Shown: positions 15,501 to 25,060, numbered from the stretch's first letter. The stretch: 34,717 nucleotides of DNA from Succinimonas amylolytica DSM 2873 (GCF_000378405.1 NZ_KB899637.1:406203-440919); one strand, 5' to 3'. The notes: generated by a model not told the origin, from the sequence alone. Made by a program: numbers and translations.

Positions 15501-16734
15501 CTCCGACCGGGTAAACTACACCGAGGGCAGTCCTTTCCATTCCTATCAGGAGCAGTGGATTCCGAAACGATCAGCTGGGGAAAATACCGGGCCGGATTCT
15601 CCGGAAGGGCGGAGCAGTGCTGCTTCCGGAGGACTTAGGGAACAGCATTTCATAGGTCAGGGCCTCTATTCTGCAGGCCGGCTGGAGCCTCTTAACGGCC
15701 GGCTGGAAATTCCGGCCAGGGATCTTCTGAGGTTCATCAAGGATCCCGAGAAGTATTTTCTGACCAGAAAGCTTGGCGTTTCCCAGGACTACAGCAGGGA
15801 GGTGCCGGCTCATGAAATTTTCAGTTTCGGATATATTCAGGCAAATGATCTTCTTAAGGATGCGGCACAGATGACTGAAGCGGAGCGGGCCGGATTACGG
15901 GAGCTTCAGATCAGAAAGGGAGCCTTCCCGGCAGGAATGGCGGGAGATTATGCCTGGAACCAGGTCTCTCAGAAAATTGACTGCCTCGGCAGGGTGCTGG
16001 AATTGGCTCAGGAGCCTCTTTCTGCAGCTGATGAAATCACGCTGGATGCGGTTCCGGACTATGCCGCGGTATGCATTGCGCTGGACAGAAAGCTGGGGGG
16101 AAATCCCTTTGTCCCCTCCGGTCCGGACTGGCAGTACTGGGACATTCCGGAACCGGCCTGCGAAGCTACCGGTGCCGCCTCTGATACGAAGGACACGAAT
16201 ACGTGCCGGGATCTTTTAGCCGCATACAGGCAAAGCTGCGGTACCAGCATTCCAGCAGTGACCATCAGAATTACCGGGATCTCTGAAGTAGATGAGCTTT
16301 TAAGGCGGAATTTCATGTTTGATTCCTGGCATAATAGTTCCAACCTGAAATTCAAGTTTCAGAAGAAGGTTCATGCTGCTTTGTATACGCTATGTGTGAA
16401 TTCTGATAACCAGCCCTTTTATGCCGTTGGCAATGATCTTAAGGAAGTGTCCGATGAGTCTAAGAGGCTTGAAAAGAACACGGTATTAATGAGCTGCGAT
16501 CAGGCCTCCGGTATTCTCAGACGGGGAGTGATTCTTTATCTCCTGGGGCAGATTACGCCTTTGTCCCTTGAATTGAAAAATAATAATTACAGCAGCAATA
16601 ATTCCCGGAAAAACAGTACCAGAAGAGATTTCCTGAATGCCGGAAAAACCCTTTTTAATTCTCAGGATAATGATCAGCCCAGAAATTTTAAGGGGATCTG
16701 CACAGCCTTTAAGACATTATTAGATGATAAATAA
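12586..16734 (+). CDS. recC: Exodeoxyribonuclease V gamma subunit RecC
   Basis: RecC is the Chi-scanning subunit of the RecBCD helicase-nuclease, which processes double-strand ends for recombination. The protein starts MFTTYYSDSLEILALIGGRI, as RecC proteins do. Later blocks fit the family: FIYGISSVPPEILNILIALG and VHFMFLNPCREYWGD in domain 1, MAPNISVYAPFIEGVF, then the conserved RSIPFRYVFMLGMNDGEFP followed by DDRYMFLEAVLAAQEGLHISYLG. No helicase or nuclease residues are expected in RecC. It has 1382 aa against about 1120 in E. coli; the extra length comes from inserts (one rich in DFDFDFDD near residue 370) and an AT-rich C-terminal part from about 16290. ptrA, which separates recC and recB in E. 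coli, is absent. Confidence 0.93.
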   Translation: MFTTYYSDSLEILALIGGRIMKEQQGGGDLFLNEVIVTQNSGMFTYVKQVMTAENGIFAQTRNVRLWNFVWELARAALKTFPQASDKAEDFDVYSREALRWNLIGLFSANNALNGEETFQHIREYLDRPGISETERELLVYDLAASLADVYDKYQIYRSDWISLWTDSSSNGIQSLNDYMNKLPGGRIQNTFKWEAALWSILEKNVKGAGGGKSSPAGAGDQPRISRSRIIKDLGALLQKTDPASAEGKLISEAFSRIIPGRVFIYGISSVPPEILNILIALGRFSDVHFMFLNPCREYWGDIRPVSRKEIREKINRITRYQIEARSGNLRDEFHSPVSEAAAGFAGESLSMRVIPSEEREDCFKKIPEVCDFDFDFDDEAQEKESRRKADEELRNLEDTLQNAGNPLLLSFGKRGRDTVALLTKKTAECAELYTSGCHGESLICEISAYEQDYRAGNDPAKPVSILEKIRMDIFRLDNSVIPDDNEAGRRTPVNTENPSLTVTSCPTRLREVQVLYDRILALFDKDNAAGVPEKEPILPRDIIVMAPNISVYAPFIEGVFRGGSESLRAKQTAQSGKSVTLPIAICDRSMNDQNPVLTGVRTLLSLASPDRIWSAHDVVALFNIEEVRQKFGFSEEDIREIGNLLHDNNGVLGLDSGDVAALEIPEPSDGSALLGHLQDLTLKQGVSRLVMGSMMPCEGSDSKPWNAESEGDQVRIIGSFAEFLTRLTELKKELSAMNSRAENPASANPLTMEDWHTFIRTRILDGFFRLGEQGTGIMSYLKKAFSEAAASIAALERKPRLTLSLAIRFFDDILAGSDDRRSPFLRNAINFCTFVPMRSIPFRYVFMLGMNDGEFPANPAVPGFDLMNEMPRAGDRNRPDDDRYMFLEAVLAAQEGLHISYLGISPGDGSEKNPSVVVSELADYVMASMRAADKDVASEKKRNKESGNEDTEISSAALLRKRIFFKAVLNPSDRVNYTEGSPFHSYQEQWIPKRSAGENTGPDSPEGRSSAASGGLREQHFIGQGLYSAGRLEPLNGRLEIPARDLLRFIKDPEKYFLTRKLGVSQDYSREVPAHEIFSFGYIQANDLLKDAAQMTEAERAGLRELQIRKGAFPAGMAGDYAWNQVSQKIDCLGRVLELAQEPLSAADEITLDAVPDYAAVCIALDRKLGGNPFVPSGPDWQYWDIPEPACEATGAASDTKDTNTCRDLLAAYRQSCGTSIPAVTIRITGISEVDELLRRNFMFDSWHNSSNLKFKFQKKVHAALYTLCVNSDNQPFYAVGNDLKEVSDESKRLEKNTVLMSCDQASGILRRGVILYLLGQITPLSLELKNNNYSSNNSRKNSTRRDFLNAGKTLFNSQDNDQPRNFKGICTAFKTLLDDK

Positions 16735-16891
16735 GGACCGGCCGGCAAAAAGAAGTAGCAGCCCAGGGACTGCGGGATACAGCATAGGACGATCTTTTCC
16801 GCGGTCCGGATTATCTTAATACAGGAAACAGCTTTTACAGGGAAGCTCCCTTTAAGATCTTACCCTGACATTTACAGAGGTTCATAAGCAT

Positions 16892-19800
16892 ATGACAGCG
16901 GATAGCATCAAAAATCAGAACAGCGCCGACGCCGAATGGCCCTTAACAGCTTCATTCGCCCTGAACGGTCCCGGATATATCGAGGCCTCTGCCGGAACCG
17001 GAAAGACCTTCACCATTACCTGCCTTATCACCAGACTGCTTCTGGGAAGCAAAAAATACAGTCCGCTGCCTCTGGACAGGATGCTGGTAATGACCTTTAC
17101 CCGCAGTGCAGCCCGGGACCTTAAAAGAAAGATCCGGGAACGTCTTACAGAGGTGCTGACCCTTTTTCAGGATCATGAGGCTTCCGGCACTTCCGGACCG
17201 AAACAGGAAATGGATCCTAAAAGGGATCTTGCGGCCCCGGATAACAGCTACCTCAGGGATTTTGTGGAAATTTTTCATAAATGGGATCTTCCGGAGAGTG
17301 AGATTCCTCCCGAAACCCTGAAAATCCGCAACCGGACGGCCAGGCTTATTCTCAGAACTGCTCTTACCAGCATCGACAAGGCTTCCATTTCCACTATTCA
17401 CAGCTTCTGCTCCGGCATGCTGAAGAGACATGCCATTTCTGCCAGAATTCCGTTTTCCCAGAACCTTCTTACCGATGACAAGGCTTCCGCCAAATGCACC
17501 GAGGCGGTAATGGAGGCGGTGCGGGAGTTTTTTTATGACCCTGCTCTTACCAGAGAGGAAGCCGGGAAGCTTCTGGAGGGATCCGGTATTTTCAGCGATG
17601 ACCGCTGGCTGGACAACCTTTCAGGGCTTCTGGAGGGAAGCTACGGTCCGTCGCACACGATGCACCGCTTCACTTCTCCTGACGGGAGTCTGGAAAAAGC
17701 CGCCACTCTGGCCGAGGTGGCCAGAATATTCCTGAAACAGGATGCAAAATTAGCTGATTACTGTGACCGGCTTTATGAAAAATATGAAGAGTTTTTTAAG
17801 CTGAAATTCAATCAAATAAATAAAATTTCAGATTTACTCCCTGCAGAATATTCTACCGAAAAATGTGTGACTTTTTTCAGGGAATGCACAAAGGATGAGA
17901 AGTATAGGAAAAACCATGGTGTTCTTATAAATTGTCTGGAAAGTTTGGTATACGGAAGATCAAAAGCGTTTAAGGAGCGCTTTGCCGCTTTAAAGGCCAT
18001 TCCTGGTTTTTCTTCTTTAATTAACTCTATCGGGGAGGTGCTAAACTCCACTCAGTCCATTAAAAACATAGTTTATGACCGCATTCTCACAAGAGCTGCG
18101 GAAATTCTGGAAAGAAAGAAGGATATGGAGGGGTTCCTTTTTCAGGACGATCTCCTGACCCGGCTCAAGGCGGCTCTTGAAAATCAGAACTCCGGCATTT
18201 CCGGAGACAATGCTGTCCGGGATCTCCGCGATGCCATCCTTAAGGATTATCCGGTAGCCATCATCGATGAATTTCAGGATACGGATCCGGTTCAGTTTTT
18301 TATCGTGAGCCAGGTATATCTGAACTATTTCCGGGAGCATAGGGAGGAGGTACAGAGGTCCAGTACTGCGGCTCCTGACACCGCTGATAAGAGACAGGAA
18401 ATTCAGGGCTTTTACGTTATCGGCGATCCCAAGCAGAGCATCTATCTTTTCCGCGGAGCCGATGTAAGCTGCTATAACAATGCGGTGGCCGCTATAAATA
18501 AGTTCTGGGCCGGGTCTGCGAACAGCGCCGGCGGAATGCCTGGGGAGATTCATAATGGCAATCTTGATACCAATTTCCGGTCCAACCCGCTTCTGGTGTA
18601 TCAGGTAAACAGCCTGTTCAGTGATTTTACGAACTCTTTTCAGAGATACCGGGATGATACCGCCCCCCTGAATAAGCCCAATATTGACAGCGAAGAGGAT
18701 TATTTCCGTTCCTATCTCCGGGGGGACAGCTGGCATTTTGCCCCGGTAAGGGCCAATACCGAAAAGCCGGGGCGTGAGAAGGCGTCCCAGAAATTTCTGG
18801 TACTTAAATACAACTTTTTTGATAAGGACGGTAAAAGCTGTACTAAAGAGGTCATTCCGTGGCCGCTGACAGTTTTCTATGATGAGTTTTCAGTTCAGCA
18901 GGGCTCGAAAAGTGTAAAAGGTGTCAATAAGGAGATTCTTTTCAGTACCCTGGCAGCCTCCTGTGCCCGGGAGATTGTCAATGTTCTCAACTGGGGGTGG
19001 ATTTCAGAAAGGCAGCCTGATAATTTCGCGCCTTCCGGTAAAAATCCGTATCATGAGGTAAAGCTTTCGGATATAGCCGTGCTGGTTTCCTCCAAGGATG
19101 AAGCGGGGCTGATCCGGAGAGCGCTTGCCCGGAAGGAGGTTCCGGCGGTGTTTACCTCGAACCGGCAGAAGATAACCGACACCCTGGAGTTTGAATCTGT
19201 TTATGACCTTATGCAGGCCTTCCTGAATCCCAAGGATAATCAGAAGCTCCGCTATCTGGTTTCCGGCAGCTTCTTCGACTGGACAGCCCAGGATATTTCC
19301 GACAGCCTGGCTGACGGCTTTGAAAAGATTTCTCCGGTGCTGGTAGCCGGTGCCGAGAAATGGCAGGAAAGCGGTTTTATGTCCGCCTACTGCTATTTCA
19401 CCCAGGAGCTTAGGATTTTTGAGAATCTTTCAGGAATTATCGGCGGCGAGGCCATTATCACCAACCTTAACCAGGCTGCGGAGATTGCCCAGAGCCTGTC
19501 ATCCCGGGTTTCTGCCCGTGAAGGCATGGTGTCCCTTTACCGCAGGCTTATGGACGAGCCGGAGAATGACGGGGCGGCAGAGGAGCTCTCGGACTATTCC
19601 ATGAGAGCCGGAGCCAGTGACCGGGTAATCAGAATTACCACCTATCATTCCTCCAAGGGGCTGGAATACAACATTGTGTTTATGCCGTTTGCCGGTATCT
19701 GGAAAAATAGCGGCGGCAATAATTCCTTCAGTCCGGTTTCCTACCTTGAGGACAGTGTTCCTGAGGGAGAGGGGTGGCTGCGTTACGATATCACCGGGGA

Positions 19801-21469
19801 TGACAGGTTACGCAACCAGCATGACTGGAACGAAATGGGAGAAACTCTGAGACTGTGGTATGTGGCGGCCACCAGAGCCAAGTATGCCATGTTTCTCTGG
19901 ACCGGCTTTATGAATGACAGAAATCAACTCATAAACTCTTCCAAAGGCAGTAGTGGCATCCACTACCACTATCCCCTCTATGTGCAGTTTCGCGGTATGG
20001 CAAAAAACTCCACGCCGGCGTTTGACGCTATCAGTGCGGCCCTCAGGGAGCTTTTCTGCGCCAAAGACAAACGCGACACTGATCAGGTCCCCGTCAGTGA
20101 GCATACCGGGAAATGCAGAGAGTATATTAAAAAACTCTGCTGCGTAAATTCCTGGCCCGGGGAGCTGGCTGACTGGAAGCCTGCCGAGGTGTCTGACGAG
20201 AAATTTAAAAAGGAATTTGACAGGGTGTCTGACAGGCTGTCATTTCTGATGGCGACTCTTCCAAAAATCGATAAGGAGGGCAAATACTTCATCCCGGCTT
20301 CTCCTGAGGACGTGAAATGGGATTCTGTCCGTAAGGAGAAGCAGCTGGACATTTCTGTCGGCACGGAGATTGCGGCACGTTCCTTTGACGGGAATGTTCC
20401 GGATTACTGGCGCATTCTGTCCTACTCCTCCCTGGTGGGCGCCCGAACCCACCATGGCGGTGCGGTTCAGGCAGATCCGGAGGCCGGTGCTGATGAAGAG
20501 GAAACCCGGGATTCTGAAATTGCCGAAACAGAGCCGGTATCCCGGAGGGACGAACCCCGGAATCTTATCCGGGGCGGTATCAGTACCGGTCTCTTCCTGC
20601 ACAGTATTTTTGAGCATCTGACTTTTGAAAATATCCGGGCCGACCGGAAAATGCTCGCGGAGCTCCGGAAGCAGGACAGAGTTTCCCGTCAGGATCTCCT
20701 GGACAGTATCAGTACCTCCCGGGTTATTGCCAGCTGTCTGGAGGTCTATCCCATGTCCGGGGAGTGGCACACCTCCAGGGGGCTTCAGGATCTTACGGAA
20801 TGGATTCTGTCAGCCTGTGAAACCCCGATGCAGGACTGCTTTGGGAATACCTTTGCGCTCCGGGATCTCCGGGATTTCCACACCGTGAAGGAAATGGACT
20901 TTTACATGAACGTGCCTGCCATTGAGAATATCGGCAAGCTGTCTGACATTGTGCGTAAAGCTGAAAGAGAGGACTATCCCGGAAAGCTCATTTTTGCGGA
21001 CAGCAGGAAGGAGAAGGGGAAGGAGCAGAGTATTATCAGTGAAGCGAAGGTTAAAGGCTTCCTGACCGGTTCCCTGGATCTGTTTTTTGAGTACGGGGAT
21101 CGCTACTACGTAGCCGACTACAAATCCAATATCGTGCACGGAAATATGGATCAGCCAGGATTCTGTGACCAGAAGACCATGCAGCAGATCATCGCCGAAT
21201 CCCGCTATGATTTTCAGTATGTTATTTACACGGTAGCCATGCACCGCTTCCTCCGGCAGAAGCTGGGGAGTGCCTACAGCTATGAGAAGCACATTGGCGG
21301 CATCTTCTACCTTTTCCTGAGAGGCATGATGGGGGAACCTCCGGAGCATACCGGCCGTCCGGAAAGCCAGGGGGTCTGCTATGTGCGTCTGCCGGAGAGT
21401 CTGGTGACGGAAGCGGACCGGTTTTTTGCAGGGGAATCTGCGAAGAATGCATCCGGAAACGGGAATTAA
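16892..21469 (+). CDS. recB: Exodeoxyribonuclease V beta subunit RecB
   Basis: RecB is the 3'-5' SF1A helicase and sole nuclease of RecBCD. Seen in order: Walker A ASAGTGKT (residues 32-39), motif Ia MTFTRSAARDLK, STIHSFC, motif II IIDEFQDTD (D459-E460), GDPKQSIYLFRGAD (motif III), ITTYHSSKGLEYNIVF, WYVAATRAKYAMFL (motif VI), and the C-terminal nuclease with D1396, D1409 and K1411 (LTGSLDLFF...VADYKSN). The 13-residue spacing of the two aspartates equals that of D1067 and D1080 in E. coli. All catalytic residues appear intact. Length is 1525 aa against 1180 in E. coli. A lysine/asparagine-rich AT-rich patch covers about 17740-18080. The Shine-Dalgarno sequence before ATG 16892 is weak; recC ends 157 nt upstream. 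Confidence 0.95.
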   Translation: MTADSIKNQNSADAEWPLTASFALNGPGYIEASAGTGKTFTITCLITRLLLGSKKYSPLPLDRMLVMTFTRSAARDLKRKIRERLTEVLTLFQDHEASGTSGPKQEMDPKRDLAAPDNSYLRDFVEIFHKWDLPESEIPPETLKIRNRTARLILRTALTSIDKASISTIHSFCSGMLKRHAISARIPFSQNLLTDDKASAKCTEAVMEAVREFFYDPALTREEAGKLLEGSGIFSDDRWLDNLSGLLEGSYGPSHTMHRFTSPDGSLEKAATLAEVARIFLKQDAKLADYCDRLYEKYEEFFKLKFNQINKISDLLPAEYSTEKCVTFFRECTKDEKYRKNHGVLINCLESLVYGRSKAFKERFAALKAIPGFSSLINSIGEVLNSTQSIKNIVYDRILTRAAEILERKKDMEGFLFQDDLLTRLKAALENQNSGISGDNAVRDLRDAILKDYPVAIIDEFQDTDPVQFFIVSQVYLNYFREHREEVQRSSTAAPDTADKRQEIQGFYVIGDPKQSIYLFRGADVSCYNNAVAAINKFWAGSANSAGGMPGEIHNGNLDTNFRSNPLLVYQVNSLFSDFTNSFQRYRDDTAPLNKPNIDSEEDYFRSYLRGDSWHFAPVRANTEKPGREKASQKFLVLKYNFFDKDGKSCTKEVIPWPLTVFYDEFSVQQGSKSVKGVNKEILFSTLAASCAREIVNVLNWGWISERQPDNFAPSGKNPYHEVKLSDIAVLVSSKDEAGLIRRALARKEVPAVFTSNRQKITDTLEFESVYDLMQAFLNPKDNQKLRYLVSGSFFDWTAQDISDSLADGFEKISPVLVAGAEKWQESGFMSAYCYFTQELRIFENLSGIIGGEAIITNLNQAAEIAQSLSSRVSAREGMVSLYRRLMDEPENDGAAEELSDYSMRAGASDRVIRITTYHSSKGLEYNIVFMPFAGIWKNSGGNNSFSPVSYLEDSVPEGEGWLRYDITGDDRLRNQHDWNEMGETLRLWYVAATRAKYAMFLWTGFMNDRNQLINSSKGSSGIHYHYPLYVQFRGMAKNSTPAFDAISAALRELFCAKDKRDTDQVPVSEHTGKCREYIKKLCCVNSWPGELADWKPAEVSDEKFKKEFDRVSDRLSFLMATLPKIDKEGKYFIPASPEDVKWDSVRKEKQLDISVGTEIAARSFDGNVPDYWRILSYSSLVGARTHHGGAVQADPEAGADEEETRDSEIAETEPVSRRDEPRNLIRGGISTGLFLHSIFEHLTFENIRADRKMLAELRKQDRVSRQDLLDSISTSRVIASCLEVYPMSGEWHTSRGLQDLTEWILSACETPMQDCFGNTFALRDLRDFHTVKEMDFYMNVPAIENIGKLSDIVRKAEREDYPGKLIFADSRKEKGKEQSIISEAKVKGFLTGSLDLFFEYGDRYYVADYKSNIVHGNMDQPGFCDQKTMQQIIAESRYDFQYVIYTVAMHRFLRQKLGSAYSYEKHIGGIFYLFLRGMMGEPPEHTGRPESQGVCYVRLPESLVTEADRFFAGESAKNASGNGN

Positions 21470-21487
21470 GGAACAGCGAGGTACACC

Positions 21488-23932
21488 ATGAAATACTTTT
21501 TTAAAACGCTTCTGGAGCTTCCCGTCTGGTCGGATGTGAGCAGAGCCCAGGGGCGGTATGTCTTTGAGAGACTCTGTTCTGCGGATTTCGCCGGTCCTGC
21601 CGTGGTGCCGGAGAACGCCGCCCTGTGGGGGGAAGCCCCGTCTTTGCCCGCGGAGCAGCTTTTTGATGATCCTGCCGCTGAGGCTCTGGGGGCTCTGACG
21701 CTGCTTATTGGAAGAGCTGTTGAAAACGGTAGCTCCGCCCTGAGCCAGGAGCGGGCCCGGGAGGAGCTGCTGAGGCTTCCCGGGGAGATCGAAAAGCACT
21801 GGAACAAAAAATCCGGACTTCTGGCCTTTGTCCGGAACGGGATGGTTCGGGAACGCCTCCGGGTGCTGGCAGATCTTCTGATTTCTCCGGATTTTCTCCG
21901 GGAGGAGGATGCCAGGTCTCCGGAAACCGACTTCTTTAAGGATCGGAGCGGGAAGCCCCGAAGCAGCGTACTGGATCTCCGGGCGGAGCCGGTGGCACCT
22001 GAGGACGGTGTTTCTCCGGCCTATGCCCCCGAGGCTGCTCCGGAGGCCGGAGATCTCCTGAAGCCTCTGGTGTTCAGCATGGGAAATTTTTACTTCGCCA
22101 GGTACTATGCGGCGGAAACGGCCGTTGCCAGAATTCTGAGCACGAAAATGGGGACTCCCTGGCCCCGGTTTTCTTTTGAAGATCCCTCCAGGGCTGACGC
22201 TCTCCGGATGGTGCTGGATCGGCTGTTCAGCCCGAATTATCTGGACGGGGACACTCCTTCCGGCCCGGACTGGCAGAAGGCCGCGGTGGGGATGTCCTTC
22301 CTGCACCCGGTTACTGTGATTACCGGCGGTCCCGGTACCGGCAAGACCACCACCGTGGCGAAGCTTCTGGCGGCCATTATCCTGCTGGAGACGGCATCCG
22401 GGTCTTCCGGGCTCAGCATTGCCCTGGCGGCTCCTACCGGAAAGGCTGCGGCCCGTATGAAGGAATCTCTGGGAAACAGCATCGGAGATCCCCATATCAG
22501 GCTCCGGGAACGCATGGAGGCAGCTGCCCGGGATCTCGGCATAGATCCTGCCCGGGTTTTTGAGAGATATCAGGAATGCCTTAACGTCCCTGCCGTCACG
22601 CTCCATTCGCTACTGGGCATGCATCCCGGTTCCCTGAAGGCCCGGCGGAACTGCGAGTTCCCGCTGGCGCAGGATCTTCTGATTGTGGACGAGGTCTCCA
22701 TGGTTGATATCCTGCTCATGCAGAACCTCCTGAAGGCCCTGAAGCCGGAATCTGCCCTGATTATGCTGGGAGACCATAACCAGCTGGCCAGTGTGTCGGC
22801 AGGCACGGTGCTGGGCGATATCTGTTCGGTTCTGAACCGGGAGCGGCTTTCCGGGGTTTCGGGCCGGGATCTTAAGCTTATAAGCGGGATTACCGGTATT
22901 GCAGCAGGGGACCTCAGTCCGCATAACATTGCTGACGGCATTGTCAAACTGGTGTATTCCCGGAGATTTAATGCGGACAGCCGGATCGGCAGGCTGGCAT
23001 ACAGCGTTAACAATGCGAACTCCCGGGAGATGCTGGACATTCTCGGAAAGCAGGATCGCAATGAGCTTTTCTGGTACGACGGAAAAGGCGGGGAGTCCGG
23101 CAGAAGCAAAGATGCCGTCCTGGCCGGACTCCTGTGTCAGAAAGCCTGTCCCGTCGGAGCGGCCGGACATGGAAGCAGCGGCTTTCAGGAATATTTTGAG
23201 ACGGTGCTTAAATCCTGCGGGATCTGCACAGGCAAAAAATCCAAAGACCGGGAAGAGAACAGTCTGGAAAGGGAGCTCGGGGCGGTATTCAGTGCAGTTA
23301 ACAGCTTCCGGGTGCTGACTCCGGTGCATGATGGTGTTCTGGGAGACAAAAGACTTAACCAGTACATTAACGGAAAATGCTTCGAATATGTGAGGTCCCG
23401 GCTTGCCAGTGATAATGGCAGCGGTGTTTTTCTGGACGAGGAATGGTATCCCGGGAAGGTGTTCCTGGTTACCAGAAACAACCGGGACTGGGATCTTCAC
23501 AACGGTGACGTGGTTATTGCCGGGCTGGATCCGGCATATCCGGGTTCCCGGCGCATCTGGGCAGAGCGGGTTTCCGGAGGAGAGACGGAGGGCGCTCCGG
23601 AAGCGGGCTCTCCGGGGCAGCCGGTGCCCGGGGATCAGAAGAAAGCCTCCGGTTATGTTTCGCTGCCATTCTCCATGATTCCGCATCTGGCTACGGGATA
23701 TGTGCTTACGGTGCATAAGTCCCAGGGATCAGAGTTTCTTCATACGGTGATTGTGATGCCGGAGGATAATAGCGAAAACACCTCCCGGGAGCTTCTCTAC
23801 ACCGGAATCACCAGGGCCCGGAAGCATCTTTCGCTATACGGCACTGAAGAGATCATAAAACGGGCAGCCCTCAGGGGCACGGAAAGATCCAGCGGCCTCG
23901 CGGCGAGACTCCTGATAAACGGCAAATCCTGA
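21488..23932 (+). CDS. recD: Exodeoxyribonuclease V alpha subunit RecD
   Basis: RecD is the 5'-3' SF1B helicase of RecBCD. The N-terminal ~260 residues hold the RecC-binding region. The helicase has Walker A ITGGPGTGKTTT (K286), APTGKAAARMKES (motif Ia), VTLHSLLG, Walker B LIVDEVSMVD (D401), MLGDHNQLASV (motif III), a long insert with the conserved YINGKCFEYV, and the final motifs GYVLTVHKSQGSEF and LLYTGITRARKHLSLYG. With 814 aa it is about 200 longer than E. coli RecD. GAGG (21478-21481) lies 6 nt before ATG 21488. The gap to recB is only 18 nt, so the two are co-transcribed. Confidence 0.95.
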   Translation: MKYFFKTLLELPVWSDVSRAQGRYVFERLCSADFAGPAVVPENAALWGEAPSLPAEQLFDDPAAEALGALTLLIGRAVENGSSALSQERAREELLRLPGEIEKHWNKKSGLLAFVRNGMVRERLRVLADLLISPDFLREEDARSPETDFFKDRSGKPRSSVLDLRAEPVAPEDGVSPAYAPEAAPEAGDLLKPLVFSMGNFYFARYYAAETAVARILSTKMGTPWPRFSFEDPSRADALRMVLDRLFSPNYLDGDTPSGPDWQKAAVGMSFLHPVTVITGGPGTGKTTTVAKLLAAIILLETASGSSGLSIALAAPTGKAAARMKESLGNSIGDPHIRLRERMEAAARDLGIDPARVFERYQECLNVPAVTLHSLLGMHPGSLKARRNCEFPLAQDLLIVDEVSMVDILLMQNLLKALKPESALIMLGDHNQLASVSAGTVLGDICSVLNRERLSGVSGRDLKLISGITGIAAGDLSPHNIADGIVKLVYSRRFNADSRIGRLAYSVNNANSREMLDILGKQDRNELFWYDGKGGESGRSKDAVLAGLLCQKACPVGAAGHGSSGFQEYFETVLKSCGICTGKKSKDREENSLERELGAVFSAVNSFRVLTPVHDGVLGDKRLNQYINGKCFEYVRSRLASDNGSGVFLDEEWYPGKVFLVTRNNRDWDLHNGDVVIAGLDPAYPGSRRIWAERVSGGETEGAPEAGSPGQPVPGDQKKASGYVSLPFSMIPHLATGYVLTVHKSQGSEFLHTVIVMPEDNSENTSRELLYTGITRARKHLSLYGTEEIIKRAALRGTERSSGLAARLLINGKS

Positions 23933-24013
23933 ACGGGGCCGTGGCAGATTACCGGAAACTGTCCCGGGCCGGAGAACGTCCGGAACAGCTGAAAAACCCC
24001 CTCCCGGGAAGAG

Positions 24014-24253
24014 CTATTTTCTGATGAGATCCGCAATCTGCTGTTCGATAATCCGGAGCTCCGGGCTGGAGTTTTCGAAACAGGCAGCCCCCCGGATCAC
24101 AAAGAGAACCCGGGTCAGGAGCTTCATGGTTATCGGATGCCGGTGGTTTTCCACCAGGCAGAGATGGCTTTTGCTGTAGCCGATGGCCGCGGCGAACTCG
24201 TCCTGATTCATTTTCAGGAGCTCTCTTATATGTCGAATAGTGTCTCCGTCCAT
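24014..24253 (-). CDS. Small XRE-family helix-turn-helix regulator
   Basis: A 79-aa protein that is little more than a Cro/C1-type DNA-binding domain. IRHIRELLKMNQDEFAAAIGYSKSHLCLVENHRHPI gives the five-helix fold with the helix-turn-helix at QDEFAAAIGYSKSHLCLVE. The C-terminal ~25 residues probably form a dimerisation helix. GGAG 7 nt upstream supports ATG 24253. It is convergent with recD (81 nt apart) and has no toxin-like partner next to it, so a solitary regulator is more likely than an antitoxin. Its target is unknown; the long gap upstream of it may hold its operator. Confidence 0.8.
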   Translation of the reverse strand: MDGDTIRHIRELLKMNQDEFAAAIGYSKSHLCLVENHRHPITMKLLTRVLFVIRGAACFENSSPELRIIEQQIADLIRK

Positions 24254-25060
24254 AACTCTGCTCCGTAATCTTTTTCCGTTTCAGGCAGAAAACGCGGCTT
24301 TTTTGCTGAAATTCTGCAAAGGCATGCCGTTCTTTTATCCTGAACGGGAATGGCTGGGCATAAAATTGAAGGGGATCAGGCTTGATGACAAAGAAAAATA
24401 ATAGAGCGTAACGAAGATCATTAATAGTATGGCAAATCAGTTAATCTCCGGCAGGAAAAGGTCTCTGCTCTTAGAATTATTATCTCCGCAGCTCTTCAGG
24501 AGTCTCCGGCTTCAGTTTTATCCGGAGGGCGGAGGGGCAGTCTTGGTTTTTTCCGCAAACGCAGTCAGACAGTGCTACGTTTCTAATAGTCTTCAATCCC
24601 TTTTTTGCAGTGCGCCGGCAGTGTCCGGACCGGATTCCGGGAACCGGAGCCCCCGTGCCGGAACAGCCGGGAAACGCTCCCGGCAGGCACTGTAATTATC
24701 CTCAGTATAGCACAGGAAACTGCCGGGCGACCATTGCGGCAGTCCGGTTTTTCGGGAGAGATCAAAATGTTCCGGGATCTGTCAGAAGGATCGGGAAATG
24801 CAGCAAAAATCTCAGGGATAAAATCGCTGTAAGCCTTGAATGATGAACGGGGTGCGCGGTTTTCGTCAGTGCTGTCCGGTGTTTGAAGCTGCGGCCGGGA
24901 GGGGGCCGGCTCCTTTCAGAGTACGGCAGTCCGGACAGACTGGAGGATCCTGAATCTGTCCGGACTCTTTAAAAACAGATAGTTCTGGTCTAATCCGGAA
25001 TTACCGCCGGTTCAGGACCGAAATTCCGTTTTCTGAGGGTGCAGGGAAAATCCTAAGCGA
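24254..25060. other. Long non-coding region between the XRE gene and luxS
   Basis: About 800 nt. Open frames of 60-90 codons occur on both strands but have no ribosome-binding sites and read like chance frames. The part nearest the XRE gene (24254-24430) is AT-rich and should carry its promoter. The luxS end carries a strong inverted repeat, listed separately. No tRNA or known RNA was recognised. Confidence 0.45.
24928..24966. terminator. 12-bp perfect inverted repeat downstream of luxS
   Basis: AGTCCGGACAGA (24928-24939) and TCTGTCCGGACT (24955-24966) pair perfectly around a 15-nt loop. It lies about 95 nt beyond the luxS stop. No T-run follows the stem on the minus strand (a T5 precedes it), so it may stabilise the 3' end or act as a protein site rather than terminate transcription by itself. 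Confidence 0.45.

Noticed and set aside
20810-22606. 598-codon minus-strand frame across the recB-recD junction
   Set aside because: It covers the RecB nuclease motifs and RecD Walker A on the other strand and has no recognisable domain.
24014-24253. XRE protein as the antitoxin of a toxin-antitoxin pair
   Set aside because: No small partner gene lies directly before or after it on the same strand.
24429-24843. Several short frames in the XRE-luxS gap
   Set aside because: Overlapping frames of similar length, no ribosome-binding sites, and Arg/Gly/Pro-rich translations.
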